Of a stretch of DNA of 64,000 bases, positions 9,049 through 18,845 are shown in pieces (position 1 is the first letter of the stretch; the number at the start of each line of letters is the position of its first letter). The notes beneath the pieces are model-generated. The model worked only from the letters and a program-made list of their open reading frames with translations, ran no database searches and was not told the origin of the DNA. The translations under genes were made by a program, and so were the position numbers. The DNA lies in contig NZ_JRJU01000010.1 of assembly GCF_000787375.1 (NCBI RefSeq), positions 62,001 to 126,000 of the forward strand. The letters are read 5' to 3'. The stretch is from Halalkalibacter okhensis (GTDB lineage Bacteria; Bacillota; Bacilli; Bacillales; Bacillaceae_D).

Positions 9049-10240
9049 GTATATCACCTCTAAAACGCTTCATTAATGTGTGTACGTCTTTGTCACCTCT
9101 ACCTGATAAACAAACGAGAAGTGAATCATCTAGCGTTAACTCTTTTGCACGCTCAAATGCTTTTGCTAATGCATGTGCCGATTCAATCGCTGGTATGATC
9201 CCCTCTTTCTCCGATAACAATTTTAATGCATCTAATGCTTGTTGATCACTAACAGCCTCATAAGAAACTCTTCCACTACTCGCTAAGTATGCATGTTCTG
9301 GACCTACACCTGGATAATCAAGCCCTGCAGAAATCGAATAGGGCTCCGTGATCTGTCCAGCTTCATCCTGTAATAAATACGTTAGGGAGCCGTGGATTAC
9401 TCCTTTTCGGCCATGTGTCATTGTTGCAGCATGTTGATCTGTATCAACCCCCATTCCTGCTGCTTCCACACCGATTAGCTTAACAGGATCCTCTAGGAAC
9501 GGATAAAACATCCCGATTGCGTTACTTCCTCCGCCGACACAAGCTACAATTTCCGACGGCAGTTGTCCTACTCTTTCAACAAACTGCTTTTTCGCTTCGT
9601 CTCCTATAATACGTTGAAAATCTCGAACCATCTTTGGGTAAGGATGTGGCCCCACGACCGAGCCAATTAAATAAAACGTGTCTTCGGCATTGGCCACCCA
9701 ATAACGAATCGCTTCATTTGTTGCATCTTTTAATGTTTGACTGCCTGATGTTGCCGGTACGACTTCCGCTCCTAATAATTCCATTCGAAAAACGTTCAGA
9801 GCTTGTCGCTCCATATCTTCTGCACCCATAAACACTTTACATTCAAGTCCAAACTTAGCTGCAATCGTCGCTGAGGCAACCCCATGCTGCCCCGCTCCTG
9901 TTTCTGCCACGATTTTTGTCTTTCCCATTCTTTTGGCTAACAGTGCCTGACCCATCGCATTATTAAGCTTGTGCGCTCCCGTATGTAAGAGGTCTTCTCG
10001 TTTCAGATAAATTTTGGCTCCTCCTAAAGATTGACTCAAATTTTCCGCATAAGACAAAGCCGTCGGTCTACCAGCATATTCTTGTAAATGAGTAAGGTAC
10101 TCTTTGGCAAACGAGTCATCTGCACTCGCTTCATCTAATGCCTGTTCTAGTTCTTCAATGACACTCATTAACGTTTCAGGGACATACTTCCCACCGAAAT
10201 CACCGAAGCGCCCCCGTTTATCTGGGTACGTTGTTGTCAT
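9038..10240 (-). CDS. trpB: Tryptophan synthase beta subunit
   Basis: PLP-dependent condensation of indole and serine to tryptophan. 400 residues, full length. Motifs: [11 protein letters not shown] at the N-terminus, the PLP lysine in [12 protein letters not shown] (about residue 90), the [10 protein letters not shown] loop and the [10 protein letters not shown] phosphate site. It overlaps trpF upstream and trpA downstream. Part of the TRAP-regulated trp segment. Confidence 0.97.
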   Translation of the reverse strand: MTTTYPDKRGRFGDFGGKYVPETLMSVIEELEQALDEASADDSFAKEYLTHLQEYAGRPTALSYAENLSQSLGGAKIYLKREDLLHTGAHKLNNAMGQALLAKRMGKTKIVAETGAGQHGVASATIAAKFGLECKVFMGAEDMERQALNVFRMELLGAEVVPATSGSQTLKDATNEAIRYWVANAEDTFYLIGSVVGPHPYPKMVRDFQRIIGDEAKKQFVERVGQLPSEIVACVGGGSNAIGMFYPFLEDPVKLIGVEAAGMGVDTDQHAATMTHGRKGVIHGSLTYLLQDEAGQITEPYSISAGLDYPGVGPEHAYLASSGRVSYEAVSDQQALDALKLLSEKEGIIPAIESAHALAKAFERAKELTLDDSLLVCLSGRGDKDVHTLMKRFRGDIHGE

Positions 10241-10877
10241 ATTGCTTCACCCTTTCTTCTAGCTGCCTTATTAGGTCTCTTGATTTTTGTCCATTTTCTT
10301 CAATTCCACTCGATACGTCGACACCATCAGGGGAATATTGTAAAACTTCTTCCACATTCTCCGGACGAATGCCTCCAGCAATAAAGACCGGTACACCTTG
10401 ACGCTTCCCTTCATCTAAATATTGAGGTATATAGTCCCAATCAAATGAGACTCCACTTCCTCCCCATTGACCTTGCACCTTACAATCAACGATATAACCT
10501 GAGACAACGCCTTGATAGCTCTCCATTCGTTTAATCGCATCTTGCTTATGATGGATCGCTTTCCATATCGGCAAATCAACTCGACTCTTTAACTCGCTTA
10601 GTTGCTCAACTGATTCATTGCCATGACATTGAATCACGTCAATAGGGAGATCCTTAATTGCAGCTATGATCGTTTCTATTGACTCATTAACAAAAAGAGC
10701 AACAAGTTTTTTATCATTGAAATTTCTATGTTCACTAAGCCACTCTTGTACTTGCTTTCTTACAACCTGCCTTTTGCTCTTAGCAAATACGAAACCTATA
10801 TAATCAGCACTACTTGAAAGTGTCACCATCGTATCGTGTGCGGAATGATTCCCACATAATTTAAGAAGAGGCTGCAA
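10218..10877 (-). CDS. trpF: Phosphoribosylanthranilate isomerase
   Basis: Third step of tryptophan synthesis from anthranilate. The best start is a TTG at 10877, eight bases after GGAGG, giving 219 residues that begin (M)[11 protein letters not shown], where the Cys is the family general base (KICG motif). The catalytic Asp lies in the [13 protein letters not shown] segment. [11 protein letters not shown] and [10 protein letters not shown] form the phosphate site. The start overlaps the end of trpC by 17 bases. Confidence 0.94.
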   Translation of the reverse strand: MQPLLKLCGNHSAHDTMVTLSSSADYIGFVFAKSKRQVVRKQVQEWLSEHRNFNDKKLVALFVNESIETIIAAIKDLPIDVIQCHGNESVEQLSELKSRVDLPIWKAIHHKQDAIKRMESYQGVVSGYIVDCKVQGQWGGSGVSFDWDYIPQYLDEGKRQGVPVFIAGGIRPENVEEVLQYSPDGVDVSSGIEENGQKSRDLIRQLEERVKQYDNNVPR

Positions 10878-11634
10878 CGCTTTCTCCTCCAAACAATGCA
10901 TGAATTCCTTTTTCAGGACTTTCCGCTCTCATTAATGATTCTCCTACTAGTACACCTGCTGCCCCTACGTTTTTAACACGTTCAATATCAGCACTTGTAT
11001 GAATGCCGCTTTCGCTAACAAATAAACTACCATCAGGAATAAGTGTGGCCATTTCCTCCGTTTGTGTTAGCGATGTTTCAAATGTTTTTAGATTTCGATT
11101 GTTAACTCCGATAATTTCCGGAGCAAAACAAGAAAGGAGTTCAACTAATTCCTCTTTTGCATGAACTTCAACTAAACATTCAAGTCCAAGACTATAGGCG
11201 TAATCATATAATGCCTTTAACTCTTTAATCGGTACCGTTCCTACAATCAAAAGCATAGCATCAGCACCCATGTTCCGCGTCTCATCAACTTGCTTTTTAT
11301 GAATGATAAAATCTTTTCTCATTACCGGAAGGGCAATTTCTTTTTTTATCGTAGAAAGATAATCGCGGTGACCTTTAAAATAAGTAACATCTGTTAAAAC
11401 AGAAATCGCATCGGCTCCACCTTTTTCATACCCTTTTGCAACCTCCACTGGGTTGAAATTTTCACAAATGATCCCTTTAGAAGGAGACGCCTTTTTCACT
11501 TCGGCAATAAGACCTGTGGATCGATTTGAATTGCTTAATGCTTTATATAAAGAAAACTGAGGCACTTCTACATATTCGGGCAAGATTAATTGCTCAATTT
11601 CTTCACGCTTCGTTACTAATATTTTCTCAAGCAT
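10861..11634 (-). CDS. trpC: Indole-3-glycerol phosphate synthase
   Basis: Ring closure of carboxyphenylaminodeoxyribulose phosphate to indole glycerol phosphate. The ATG at 11634 has AAAAGGAG upstream, giving 257 residues starting MLEKILVTKREE. Family motifs: AEVKKASPSKG, MRKDFIIHKKQ with the catalytic Lys, EVHAKEEL, IGVNNRNLKTF and SESGIHT. It overlaps the trpD stop by 8 bases (ATGCTTGA), so it depends on translation reaching that stop; the trpD frameshift may therefore matter for its expression. Confidence 0.96.
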   Translation of the reverse strand: MLEKILVTKREEIEQLILPEYVEVPQFSLYKALSNSNRSTGLIAEVKKASPSKGIICENFNPVEVAKGYEKGGADAISVLTDVTYFKGHRDYLSTIKKEIALPVMRKDFIIHKKQVDETRNMGADAMLLIVGTVPIKELKALYDYAYSLGLECLVEVHAKEELVELLSCFAPEIIGVNNRNLKTFETSLTQTEEMATLIPDGSLFVSESGIHTSADIERVKNVGAAGVLVGESLMRAESPEKGIHALFGGESVAASS

Positions 11635-12645
11635 ATTGCTGTTTCTCCTTTTGCAATGATTGATAATGACGATATACAACACCTGATTCAATTGCATGTT
11701 TAACTTGTTCTACACCTTGTTGGATAGACTGAACTTTATTGGTTGTATACAAAGCAGCAGCGGCATTGAATGTTACAATACCTGTAGCTGAATCGTTTGC
11801 TTCTGCCTTTAAGATCTTCTTAATTAACATCGCACTTTCATGTGGCGAGCGTACTTGAATCTCCTCTAATGTACCACGTTTTAAGCCAACGTCTTCAGGC
11901 GAAATTGTATAGATTAATTGATCGTCTCCATTGATTTCAATCACTTTTGATGTCGTAGTTATTGATAATTCGTCAAGACCTTCACCACCTGTAACAAGGA
12001 GCGTCTTTTTTGTCCCCAGCCTCACTAATGTTTCTGCAATTTTTTCGCAAATTCATGATCGTACACGCCAATTAGTTGGTGATTTGCTCCAGCTGGATTC
12101 GTAATCGGGCCAAGCAAATTAAAAATGGTGCGAAATCCTATTTCCTTTCTTGGTGTAAGTGCATGCTTCATGGATTGATGATAAAGTGGTGCAAACAAGA
12201 AACAAAGATTAGAATTTATTAGCGCATTTCTAGCTTCTTCTTTTGTATGCTGTGTTGGAATCAAGAGTTCTTCTAATACATCCGCACTTCCACTCTTGGA
12301 AGAAACGGCACGATTTCCATGCTTTGCAACGGGTACGCCCATGGCAGATAATACAATCGCAGAAGCTGTTGAGATATTAAACGTACTTAAATCATCTCCG
12401 CCTGTTCCGCAAGTATCAACTACAGAGATATCATTGGTATCTAAACGGAGGGCATGAGCACGCATCGCGCGAGCAAATCCAGTCATTTCATCAACGGTTT
12501 CACCGCGGAAACGCATGAGTGTTAAAAGGCTCGCAATTTGACTAGGTGTTGCAGCACCTTGCATGATCTCATTCATTGTTTGCTCGGCTTCTACTTCCGT
12601 CATTGTGTGTCCATTCATACATGAACGAAGAATGTCTTTAAGCAT
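11627..12645 (-). pseudogene. trpD: Anthranilate phosphoribosyltransferase, split by a frameshift
   Basis: Two adjacent frames together encode one full-length TrpD of about 338 residues. The first (12025-12645) carries the PRPP site VDTCGTGGDDLSTFNISTA, KHGNRAVSSKSGSADVLE and the region through LGPITNPAGANHQLIGVY, then stops after EFAKKLQKH. The second (ending at 11627) continues with VRLGTKKTLLVTGGEGLDELS. The break is at a run of six A (plus-strand T, 12040-12045): one more A, or a -1 slip, restores AKKIAETLVRLGTKK. Causes may be a true mutation, a sequencing error in the run or ribosomal slippage. All core motifs are otherwise intact, so the decay would be recent. Confidence 0.85.
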
Positions 12646-14152
12646 GAGTGGTTACCCCTTTCTCCCCAAACATTTTTTCGGCTAATTGTGCAGCTCGAAT
12701 CAGTGCCTTTGCCTTATTTTGAGTTTCCTCGAACTCTTTTTCTGGAACAGAATCTGCAACGATTCCAGCTCCTGCTTGAATATAGGCTTTTTTATTTTTA
12801 ATAACCATTGTTCTAATCGCAATACATGAATCGATGTTCCCGTCGTAACCAAGATAACCAATTGCCCCTGCATACACGCCCCTTTTCGTCGGTTCTAACT
12901 CCTGCAAAATTTCCATCGCTCGAATTTTTGGGGCTCCTGAAACGGTCCCTGCTGGAAAAGAGGCCATTAATGCTTCCAACGGTTGCGTCCCTTCTCTAAG
13001 TCGTCCAGTCACTTTTGAAACGATATGCATGACATGTGAGAATCGTTCAATTGCAAGCATGGTAGGCGTTTGAACAGTCCCATATTCTGCAATCCGACCG
13101 ACATCATTTCGAGCTAAGTCAACTAACATATAATGTTCTGCGCGTTCTTTTTCGTCAGCTAATAACTCTTTAGCTAATTGCTGATCCTCTTCTTCATTTC
13201 GACCTCGTTTTCTTGTTCCTGCAATAGGATGAATTTCTACATGACCATCTTGCACTTGAACTAGTCTTTCTGGTGAACTCCCGACCACTTCCATCTCATC
13301 AAACTTTAAATAGAACAAATAAGGTGACGGATTAACCATTCTAAGAACACGGTACACTTCAAGCGCAGAAGCAGACACGTTCATTTCAAACCGCTGAGAA
13401 AGCACAGTTTGAAACACGTCCCCAGCTACAATATAATCTTTTATTTTCTCTACATCTGCTAAAAATGCTTCTTTTTCATAGTTAGAAGTAACATGTTCAA
13501 ACGACACTTCTTCATCCGTATTAGGAATGTTTTTTAGCATTAATGCATTGACTGGTTGTTCTAATAATGAAGAGATCCGCTTAATTTCTGTTCTAGCGGC
13601 GTGATACGTATTAACTAATGATTCTTCTTGGGTTGGCCTTGCGTGAACTAATACGGATAATTCTTTATTTTGATGGTCATAGGCAATCAACGTTTGACAA
13701 AATAAAAATTGATAGTGAGCTAAACGATTGATTTCGCTACTTGTTGCAAGAGTCGGTTCAATTGTCTCGATGGCATCATAACTCATATACCCTACTCCAC
13801 CACCGCGAAAAGGAATGGGAATATCTAATGGCTGCACATTAAGAAAAGTCATTGTTTCCTCAAATGCTTCTTGAAAGGATTGCTTTTCAAGAACGATATC
13901 ACGATGTTTTGAATAGGTTCGATACACTCCATGTTCCTCAACTAATTCAAACATAGGATTTAATCCGATGAAAGAATATCTAGACCATGATGACTGTTCA
14001 TCTCTACTCTCTAATAAAAATGAAACTTGATCTCCTAATTGATGAACAATTTGTACAGGCGTCAAACCATCAGCAAAAAATCGTTGAAAAACTGGAATGG
14101 TATTATAGGTTTCTGCTGCTTTTTCAAACTCTAAAAAAGTTGGGGTTATCAT
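12638..14152 (-). CDS. trpE: Anthranilate synthase component I
   Basis: Converts chorismate and an amide nitrogen to anthranilate. The ATG at 14152 lies nine bases after AAGGAG; an in-frame TTG at 14158 is too close. This gives 504 residues. N-terminal tryptophan-binding LLESRD motif (about residue 50) indicates feedback inhibition. The C-terminal chorismate-binding domain has GDVFQTVLSQRFE, PIAGTRKRG, DLARNDVGRI and FPAGTVSGAPKIRAMEI. The glutaminase partner (TrpG/PabA) is not in the window, as in B. subtilis, where it is in the folate operon. First gene behind the TRAP leader. Confidence 0.97.
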   Translation of the reverse strand: MITPTFLEFEKAAETYNTIPVFQRFFADGLTPVQIVHQLGDQVSFLLESRDEQSSWSRYSFIGLNPMFELVEEHGVYRTYSKHRDIVLEKQSFQEAFEETMTFLNVQPLDIPIPFRGGGVGYMSYDAIETIEPTLATSSEINRLAHYQFLFCQTLIAYDHQNKELSVLVHARPTQEESLVNTYHAARTEIKRISSLLEQPVNALMLKNIPNTDEEVSFEHVTSNYEKEAFLADVEKIKDYIVAGDVFQTVLSQRFEMNVSASALEVYRVLRMVNPSPYLFYLKFDEMEVVGSSPERLVQVQDGHVEIHPIAGTRKRGRNEEEDQQLAKELLADEKERAEHYMLVDLARNDVGRIAEYGTVQTPTMLAIERFSHVMHIVSKVTGRLREGTQPLEALMASFPAGTVSGAPKIRAMEILQELEPTKRGVYAGAIGYLGYDGNIDSCIAIRTMVIKNKKAYIQAGAGIVADSVPEKEFEETQNKAKALIRAAQLAEKMFGEKGVTTHA

Positions 14153-14258
14153 TTGCAATCACTCCTTAATGGGAATGAATGAAATGAGTGGGAGGGGCAT
14201 GGGGTATAGCCAACTAACCTAAAGGGGTACTTTAGATTTGGCTACTTTTATAATATTA

Positions 14259-14291
14259 AAACCTCCTAAACAAACAGCGTTTAGGAGGTTT
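14259..14291 (-). terminator. trp attenuator (Rho-independent terminator in the leader)
   Basis: AAACCTCCTAAA/TTTAGGAGGTTT, 12 perfect pairs, with T-rich sequence after it on the minus strand. Its 5' arm (CCUCCUAAAC in the RNA) can also pair with GUUUAG-UU-GAGG at the 3' end of the TRAP site, forming the competing antiterminator. Confidence 0.85.
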
Positions 14292-14307
14292 ATAGATAGA
14301 CGTATCC

Positions 14308-14357
14308 CTCAACTAAACTCAGCTCTCCTCAACTCAATCTCATTCTCTACTAATCTA
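14308..14357 (-). promoter_or_regulatory. TRAP-binding site in the trp leader RNA
   Basis: Ten perfect (G/U)AG triplets on the minus strand, starting every 5-6 bases: UAG, UAG, GAG six times, UAG, GAG, with spacers of two or three bases. TRAP is an 11-subunit ring that binds eleven such triplets; an eleventh is not clear here. Binding would cover the antiterminator arm at 14307-14318 and let the terminator form when tryptophan is plentiful. A TATAAT (plus 14381-14386) about 25 bases upstream of the first triplet is the likely -10. Confidence 0.88.
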
Positions 14358-14449
14358 AATATTCATTCTTTTTAAACTAAATTATAACTATACTAGGCTC
14401 GAAGAAATTCTATTTTCTTCATCTCATCTGCCCCTAGTCTAACCTTTTC

Positions 14450-14821
14450 CTAATCGTTCGTCAAGGCTAAATCAGGTCGAAGTTTTATTGCTTTACGCAA
14501 ATAGGCATGTGCGATTTCTTCTTGAGCGATATCGGTATTGACTGTCATTAATACTCGAATACAAAGTGGCAAACTACCTGGAACAGGAATTTCCTGCGCA
14601 CACACAACGGGTACATATGACCAACCATCAAATTCTCTTAATACTTTGGCCGGAAAGGCTGCTGTCACATCCTCTGTGACTGTAAAAAGGACTTGAGCTA
14701 CACTATTTGGGTCAATGTGATTCGTTGTAATTAATACTTGAACAAGCTCCTTTGAAGCTTCAACAATCTCACTCTCCGTATTTGCTTCAATTGTAATAGC
14801 TCCACGTATTCCTCTAACCAT
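14450..14821 (-). CDS. aroH: Chorismate mutase, AroH class
   Basis: Rearranges chorismate to prephenate. The start MVRGIRGAITIE at 14821 follows GGAGGTGG, giving 123 residues; this length and the N-terminal RGIRGA with the active-site Arg are characteristic of the monofunctional B. subtilis-type AroH. Other visible residues are FTVTEDVTAAFPA and the C-terminal CIRVLMTVNT. The start overlaps the aroB stop by 8 bases. Confidence 0.96.
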   Translation of the reverse strand: MVRGIRGAITIEANTESEIVEASKELVQVLITTNHIDPNSVAQVLFTVTEDVTAAFPAKVLREFDGWSYVPVVCAQEIPVPGSLPLCIRVLMTVNTDIAQEEIAHAYLRKAIKLRPDLALTND

Positions 14822-15911
14822 TGTTTTCCACCTCCATCTGTTCAACTAGTAATTGTTCAATGATATTAGGTGGAACCTCGACTAATAGCGCCTCTTCAAT
14901 CTCTCGTAGTAAAACCATTCGAATCGTTCCTGATTCTGCCTTCTTATCATTTTGCATTTTTGTCACGAGTCTAGAAACATTTAGTTTGTTTGAGATTCGC
15001 GTTTTATAGCCTAGTCGCTTGAACCATGCTTCATATTTTTTTACGTCTAAGTCTATTTCAAAGATCTTTTCACTAAGTTTTAAGGCAAAAATCATACCGA
15101 TCGCAACAGCTTCACCATGAGTTACAACTCCGTAACCTGATTCCGCCTCAATCGCGTGGCCAAGAGTATGGCCAAAATTTAAATAAGCTCGCACACCAGA
15201 CTCCAATTCATCTTCTGCAACTATATCAGCTTTAACAGCAAGAGACTTCTCTAACATTTGATTCACTAACTCTAGTGGAAGTTCCTCAAACGACGTAACT
15301 TCTGCTTGTAACCAGTTCAAAAATGAGTTATTACGAATAAACCCATGTTTAATGACTTCAGCAAACCCAGAACGCCATTCTTGCTCTGGTAACGAATAAA
15401 GAGCCTCCGTATCATAAAAGACCGCTTCTGGTTGATGGAAACTCCCAACCATATTTTTTCCCAGTGGGTGGTTAATAGCTACTTTGCCTCCAACACTACT
15501 GTCATGAGCAAGCAATGTAGTCGGAACTTGTACAAAACGGATACCGCGCATATATGTAGAAGCTACAAAGCCTGCTAAATCACCAACAACTCCACCGCCT
15601 AATGCGACGATAACCGATTTTCTATCTAGTCTACTTTCCAACGCTTTTGTCATAACCTGTTCGTAAACCTCAAATGACTTGGAAGCTTCTCCGCTTTTAA
15701 TAACCGTTGTGTAAATAGGAAGCTTTTCATGAAAGCTCCCTACTATATCATCTAAATAAAGCGGAGCAACAGATGAATCCGTAATAATGAGTACAGATGA
15801 AATAGGACTTGTCAAAACGGATTCCATCATTTCGCCAATCTTTGAACGTAATCCGCCATCAATATACACTTTATACGTTTTTGACTTCACTTCAATTAGA
15901 ACGTGATTCAT
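14814..15911 (-). CDS. aroB: 3-dehydroquinate synthase
   Basis: Converts DAHP to 3-dehydroquinate, using NAD and a divalent metal. 365 residues. Motifs: the NAD loop in ALGGGVVGDLAGFVASTYMRGI, VPTTLLAHDSSVGGKVAIN, the metal ligands in FAEVIKHGFI (Glu) and NFGHTLGHAIE (His), then THGEAVAIGM. The ATG shares one base with the aroC stop (TAATG), so the genes are translationally coupled. Confidence 0.97.
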   Translation of the reverse strand: MNHVLIEVKSKTYKVYIDGGLRSKIGEMMESVLTSPISSVLIITDSSVAPLYLDDIVGSFHEKLPIYTTVIKSGEASKSFEVYEQVMTKALESRLDRKSVIVALGGGVVGDLAGFVASTYMRGIRFVQVPTTLLAHDSSVGGKVAINHPLGKNMVGSFHQPEAVFYDTEALYSLPEQEWRSGFAEVIKHGFIRNNSFLNWLQAEVTSFEELPLELVNQMLEKSLAVKADIVAEDELESGVRAYLNFGHTLGHAIEAESGYGVVTHGEAVAIGMIFALKLSEKIFEIDLDVKKYEAWFKRLGYKTRISNKLNVSRLVTKMQNDKKAESGTIRMVLLREIEEALLVEVPPNIIEQLLVEQMEVENNG

Positions 15912-17083
15912 TAAAACTCCCTCGCTTTTGCTTGGTGACGGTCTACATTTTCTAAAATCGTGCCCATTTGATCTTGTCCGAACGTTTCAAGCAACGCATT
16001 AGCAATTTCCCAAGCGATGACGGATTCAGCCACAACAGAAGCAGCTGGAACCGCACAACTATCAGAGCGCTCAATGCTCGCCTCGAATGGTTCTTTTGTG
16101 TCGATGTCAACACTTTGAAGAGGTTTATATAACGTAGGGATTGGTTTCATTACCCCACGCACAACAATTGGCATCCCAGTTGTCATTCCACCTTCTAATC
16201 CGCCTAAGCGATTTGTTTTTCGACTATAGCCTTTTTCCTCATCCCAGGTGATTTCATCATGCACTTGACTTCCTGGAAGATGTGCTGCTTCAAAACCAAT
16301 TCCAATCTCGACACCTTTAAAAGCATTAATGCTCATAATTGCAGCCGCTAACTTTCCATCAAGCTTACGATCATAATGAACATGACTCCCCAATCCAATA
16401 GGGACATTTTCGACGACGACTTCCACAATCCCACCGATTGAATCGCCGTCTTTTTTGGCTGCATCAATTGCCTCCATCATTTTCACGCTAGCTTCTTCAT
16501 CTAAACAACGCACCTGTGAGGCTTCTGAACGATTTTGTATATCTTCGACAGAATCATAGTGAACATTTTCTGCTTTCACTCCACCGATTTCAAGAACATG
16601 TCCCCCTACTTTTATCCCAAAAGCAGCAAGGATCTTCTTCGCTACAGCACCTGCAGCCACTCGCACAGTTGTTTCTCGAGCAGACGAGCGTTCTAATACA
16701 TTCCGCATATCTCTGTGGCCATATTTTATCGCTCCATTTAGGTCAGCATGTCCTGGACGCGGTCGGGTTAATTTTCGTTTCACTTCTTTTTCTTCTTCTT
16801 CATTAAGTGGTTCTGCACCCATAATTTTTGTCCAATGTGTCCAATCTTTATTCTCAACTACTAAAGCGATAGGTGCACCTGTTGTTTTCCCGTGACGAAC
16901 TCCACTTACAATTTGGACTTGGTCCTTTTCTATTTGCATCCTTCTGCCACGACCGTATCCTCCTTGTCTGCGGGCTAAATCTTCATTAATATCACTTGCG
17001 ACCAACTCAAGTTGAGCTGGTACTCCTTCAATAATCGTCGTGAGTTGTGGACCATGTGACTCACCAGCTGTTAAATATCTCAT
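15911..17083 (-). CDS. aroC: Chorismate synthase
   Basis: Makes chorismate from EPSP with reduced FMN. The start [12 protein letters not shown] at 17083 follows GGAGG; longer in-frame extensions lack a ribosome site. This gives 390 residues. Family signatures: [49 protein letters not shown] and GGHVLEIGG. Known as aroF in B. subtilis. It is the first gene of the aromatic supra-operon here. Confidence 0.97.
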   Translation of the reverse strand: MRYLTAGESHGPQLTTIIEGVPAQLELVASDINEDLARRQGGYGRGRRMQIEKDQVQIVSGVRHGKTTGAPIALVVENKDWTHWTKIMGAEPLNEEEEKEVKRKLTRPRPGHADLNGAIKYGHRDMRNVLERSSARETTVRVAAGAVAKKILAAFGIKVGGHVLEIGGVKAENVHYDSVEDIQNRSEASQVRCLDEEASVKMMEAIDAAKKDGDSIGGIVEVVVENVPIGLGSHVHYDRKLDGKLAAAIMSINAFKGVEIGIGFEAAHLPGSQVHDEITWDEEKGYSRKTNRLGGLEGGMTTGMPIVVRGVMKPIPTLYKPLQSVDIDTKEPFEASIERSDSCAVPAASVVAESVIAWEIANALLETFGQDQMGTILENVDRHQAKAREF

Positions 17084-17260
17084 CTCGACTCCTCCAATTT
17101 CAAAAACACTTTTCTCTTTATCGCTTTTATGCGTTAAATTATAACATAGTTTATAGAGTGCTGTCTCAAAAAATTTAGACAATTTCGTTATTATTTAGAC
17201 ATTTTATCAAACAAAGCTTCATTCGTCTAAGAAAATATTTATAGCTCTATTTTTAAAAAG

Positions 17261-18034
17261 TTATACTTTTTTATAAAAAAACGTATCTTCAGGTTCAAAT
17301 TGATACAGTGTTGGATTAAAGATTTGCTCAGTACTACCAACAAATAATACACCACCTGGCCTTAGTGCTTGACTAAATTTATGGTAAAGTTCATGCTTTG
17401 CTTCCTCTGTAAAGTAAATCATAACATTACGACAAATGATTAAATCAAATTGATTAGCGAAGCGGTCAGCAAGTAAATTTTGCTGCTTAAATTCAACTGT
17501 TTTTTTTATTTCCGCTTTTACTTGATAGCCCATTGGTACTTTTTCAAAATACCTTGGTACCATCTCTGCCGGAACTTCTTTTAAAGAACGTTCTGGATAC
17601 AACCCAAGTTTAGCGCGGTCAAGAATGGCACGATCTAAGTCCGTTGCTAATATGGATACATTGGTTAACGGCATAAACTTCGACATGATCATTGCTAACG
17701 TATACGGCTCTTCCCCTGTAGAACAGGCAGCACTCCAAAGCTTTAACCTTGAATGATTTTGTAACAATCGTGGAAGGATCTTCTTTTCGAGCACTTCCCA
17801 TCTCTTTGCATTACGATAGAACTCAGATACGTTAATTGTCATGCGGTCAAGAAACTCGTTAAATAGATTCTCATCACCCGTCATCGCTTGGTAAAATGAT
17901 TGAAAATCTGGATACCCTCTTTTGTTTCGTAAAGATTCCAATCGTCGTTTCATTTGCGCCTCTTTATACAAAGACAAATCGATCGCAGTTTTCTTTTTCA
18001 CATGTAAAATAAATTGCTCATAGTCCTGATTCAT
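17261..18034 (-). CDS. cheR: Chemotaxis protein methyltransferase CheR
   Basis: SAM-dependent methylation of glutamates on chemoreceptors. 257 residues. An N-terminal helical CheR domain (about 1-75) is followed by the SAM-binding domain with [17 protein letters not shown] (about 100-116), ATDLDRAIL and [11 protein letters not shown]. The C-terminus [13 protein letters not shown] is typical. The gene sits between ndk and the aro operon exactly as in B. subtilis. Confidence 0.96.
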   Translation of the reverse strand: MNQDYEQFILHVKKKTAIDLSLYKEAQMKRRLESLRNKRGYPDFQSFYQAMTGDENLFNEFLDRMTINVSEFYRNAKRWEVLEKKILPRLLQNHSRLKLWSAACSTGEEPYTLAMIMSKFMPLTNVSILATDLDRAILDRAKLGLYPERSLKEVPAEMVPRYFEKVPMGYQVKAEIKKTVEFKQQNLLADRFANQFDLIICRNVMIYFTEEAKHELYHKFSQALRPGGVLFVGSTEQIFNPTLYQFEPEDTFFYKKV

Positions 18035-18165
18035 ATATGTAACCTCTCGTTAAGTAATGGCTTAATCATACGATGTATGACTGAAAAATGCTATGATAAT
18101 TTATAAATTAAGACTAGCAAACAGATGATTTAAATTAAAAAGACTACCTATTTTTATTCACAAAA

Positions 18166-18191
18166 AAAGCTCATCCAATAGGACGAGCTTT
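18166..18191 (-). terminator. Terminator after ndk
   Basis: AAAGCTCATCC/GGACGAGCTTT with one G-U pair and a long T-run on the minus strand. Confidence 0.75.
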
Positions 18192-18205
18192 CTACAGCGC
18201 TTACA

Positions 18206-18649
18206 TTATACCCACTTATTAACTTCTTTTTCATAGTTATTAAGTTCTTGTTCATTAAAGAAAAGAGAAATTTCTCTTTCTGCACTAGCTTGTGAATCTG
18301 ATCCATGGATCACATTCATCGATACTTGTACACCATAATCTCCACGAATGGTTCCAGGCGCAGCTTCAGCAGGATTTGTTTGACCCATCATCGAACGAGC
18401 CGTTGAAATCACATTCTCGCCTTCCCAGACCATAGCAAAAACAGGCCCTGATGTAATAAAGCTAACTAACTCTCCAAAGAAAGGACGTTCCTTATGTTCA
18501 CCGTAGTGAGTTTCAGCCAATTCTTTTGAAAGCGTCATTAACTTTGCCCCTACTAAAGTAAAACCTTTCTTTTCAAAACGCGATACAATCTCACCAATTA
18601 AATTACGTTGCACACCATCTGGCTTAACCATTAAATATGTACGTTCCAT
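18206..18649 (-). CDS. ndk: Nucleoside diphosphate kinase
   Basis: Transfers phosphate from ATP to nucleoside diphosphates through a phospho-histidine. The ATG at 18649 follows AAGGAG, giving 147 residues. [21 protein letters not shown] is the classic N-terminus and [16 protein letters not shown] contains the catalytic His. It lies between hepT and cheR, with its own terminator. Confidence 0.97.
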   Translation of the reverse strand: MERTYLMVKPDGVQRNLIGEIVSRFEKKGFTLVGAKLMTLSKELAETHYGEHKERPFFGELVSFITSGPVFAMVWEGENVISTARSMMGQTNPAEAAPGTIRGDYGVQVSMNVIHGSDSQASAEREISLFFNEQELNNYEKEVNKWV

Positions 18650-18796
18650 TTGTTGATCGCTCCTTAGAGTATGTAATAAAACCACTATTAGTATAGCAAA
18701 TATCTAGTACGCTCACAATATAACTTGTGAAATATTTCAAAGAAAACACTTCCATTTCCAATTCATTAAGGAAACCGCTAGATAAGAATCGTTAGT

Positions 18797-18844
18797 AAAA
18801 GGGCACTGCCAAAGATCCTGATCGACCTTTGACAGTGCCCTTTT
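18797..18844. terminator. Hairpin terminator after hepT
   Basis: AAAAGGGCACTG-CCAAAG pairs with CTTTGACAGTGCCCTTTT with one mismatch. It could work in both directions. Its GGGCACTG arm resembles the recurrent hairpin family seen at 7030 and 27644. Confidence 0.65.
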
Positions 18845-18845
18845 A

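Noticed and set aside
11627-12025. C-terminal trpD frame as an independent gene
   Set aside because: It has no N-terminal domain or ribosome site and continues the upstream TrpD sequence exactly.
12030-12050. Programmed -1 frameshifting in trpD
   Set aside because: The run G-AAA-AAA is only a partial slippery site and no downstream stimulator was found; an indel in the run is simpler.
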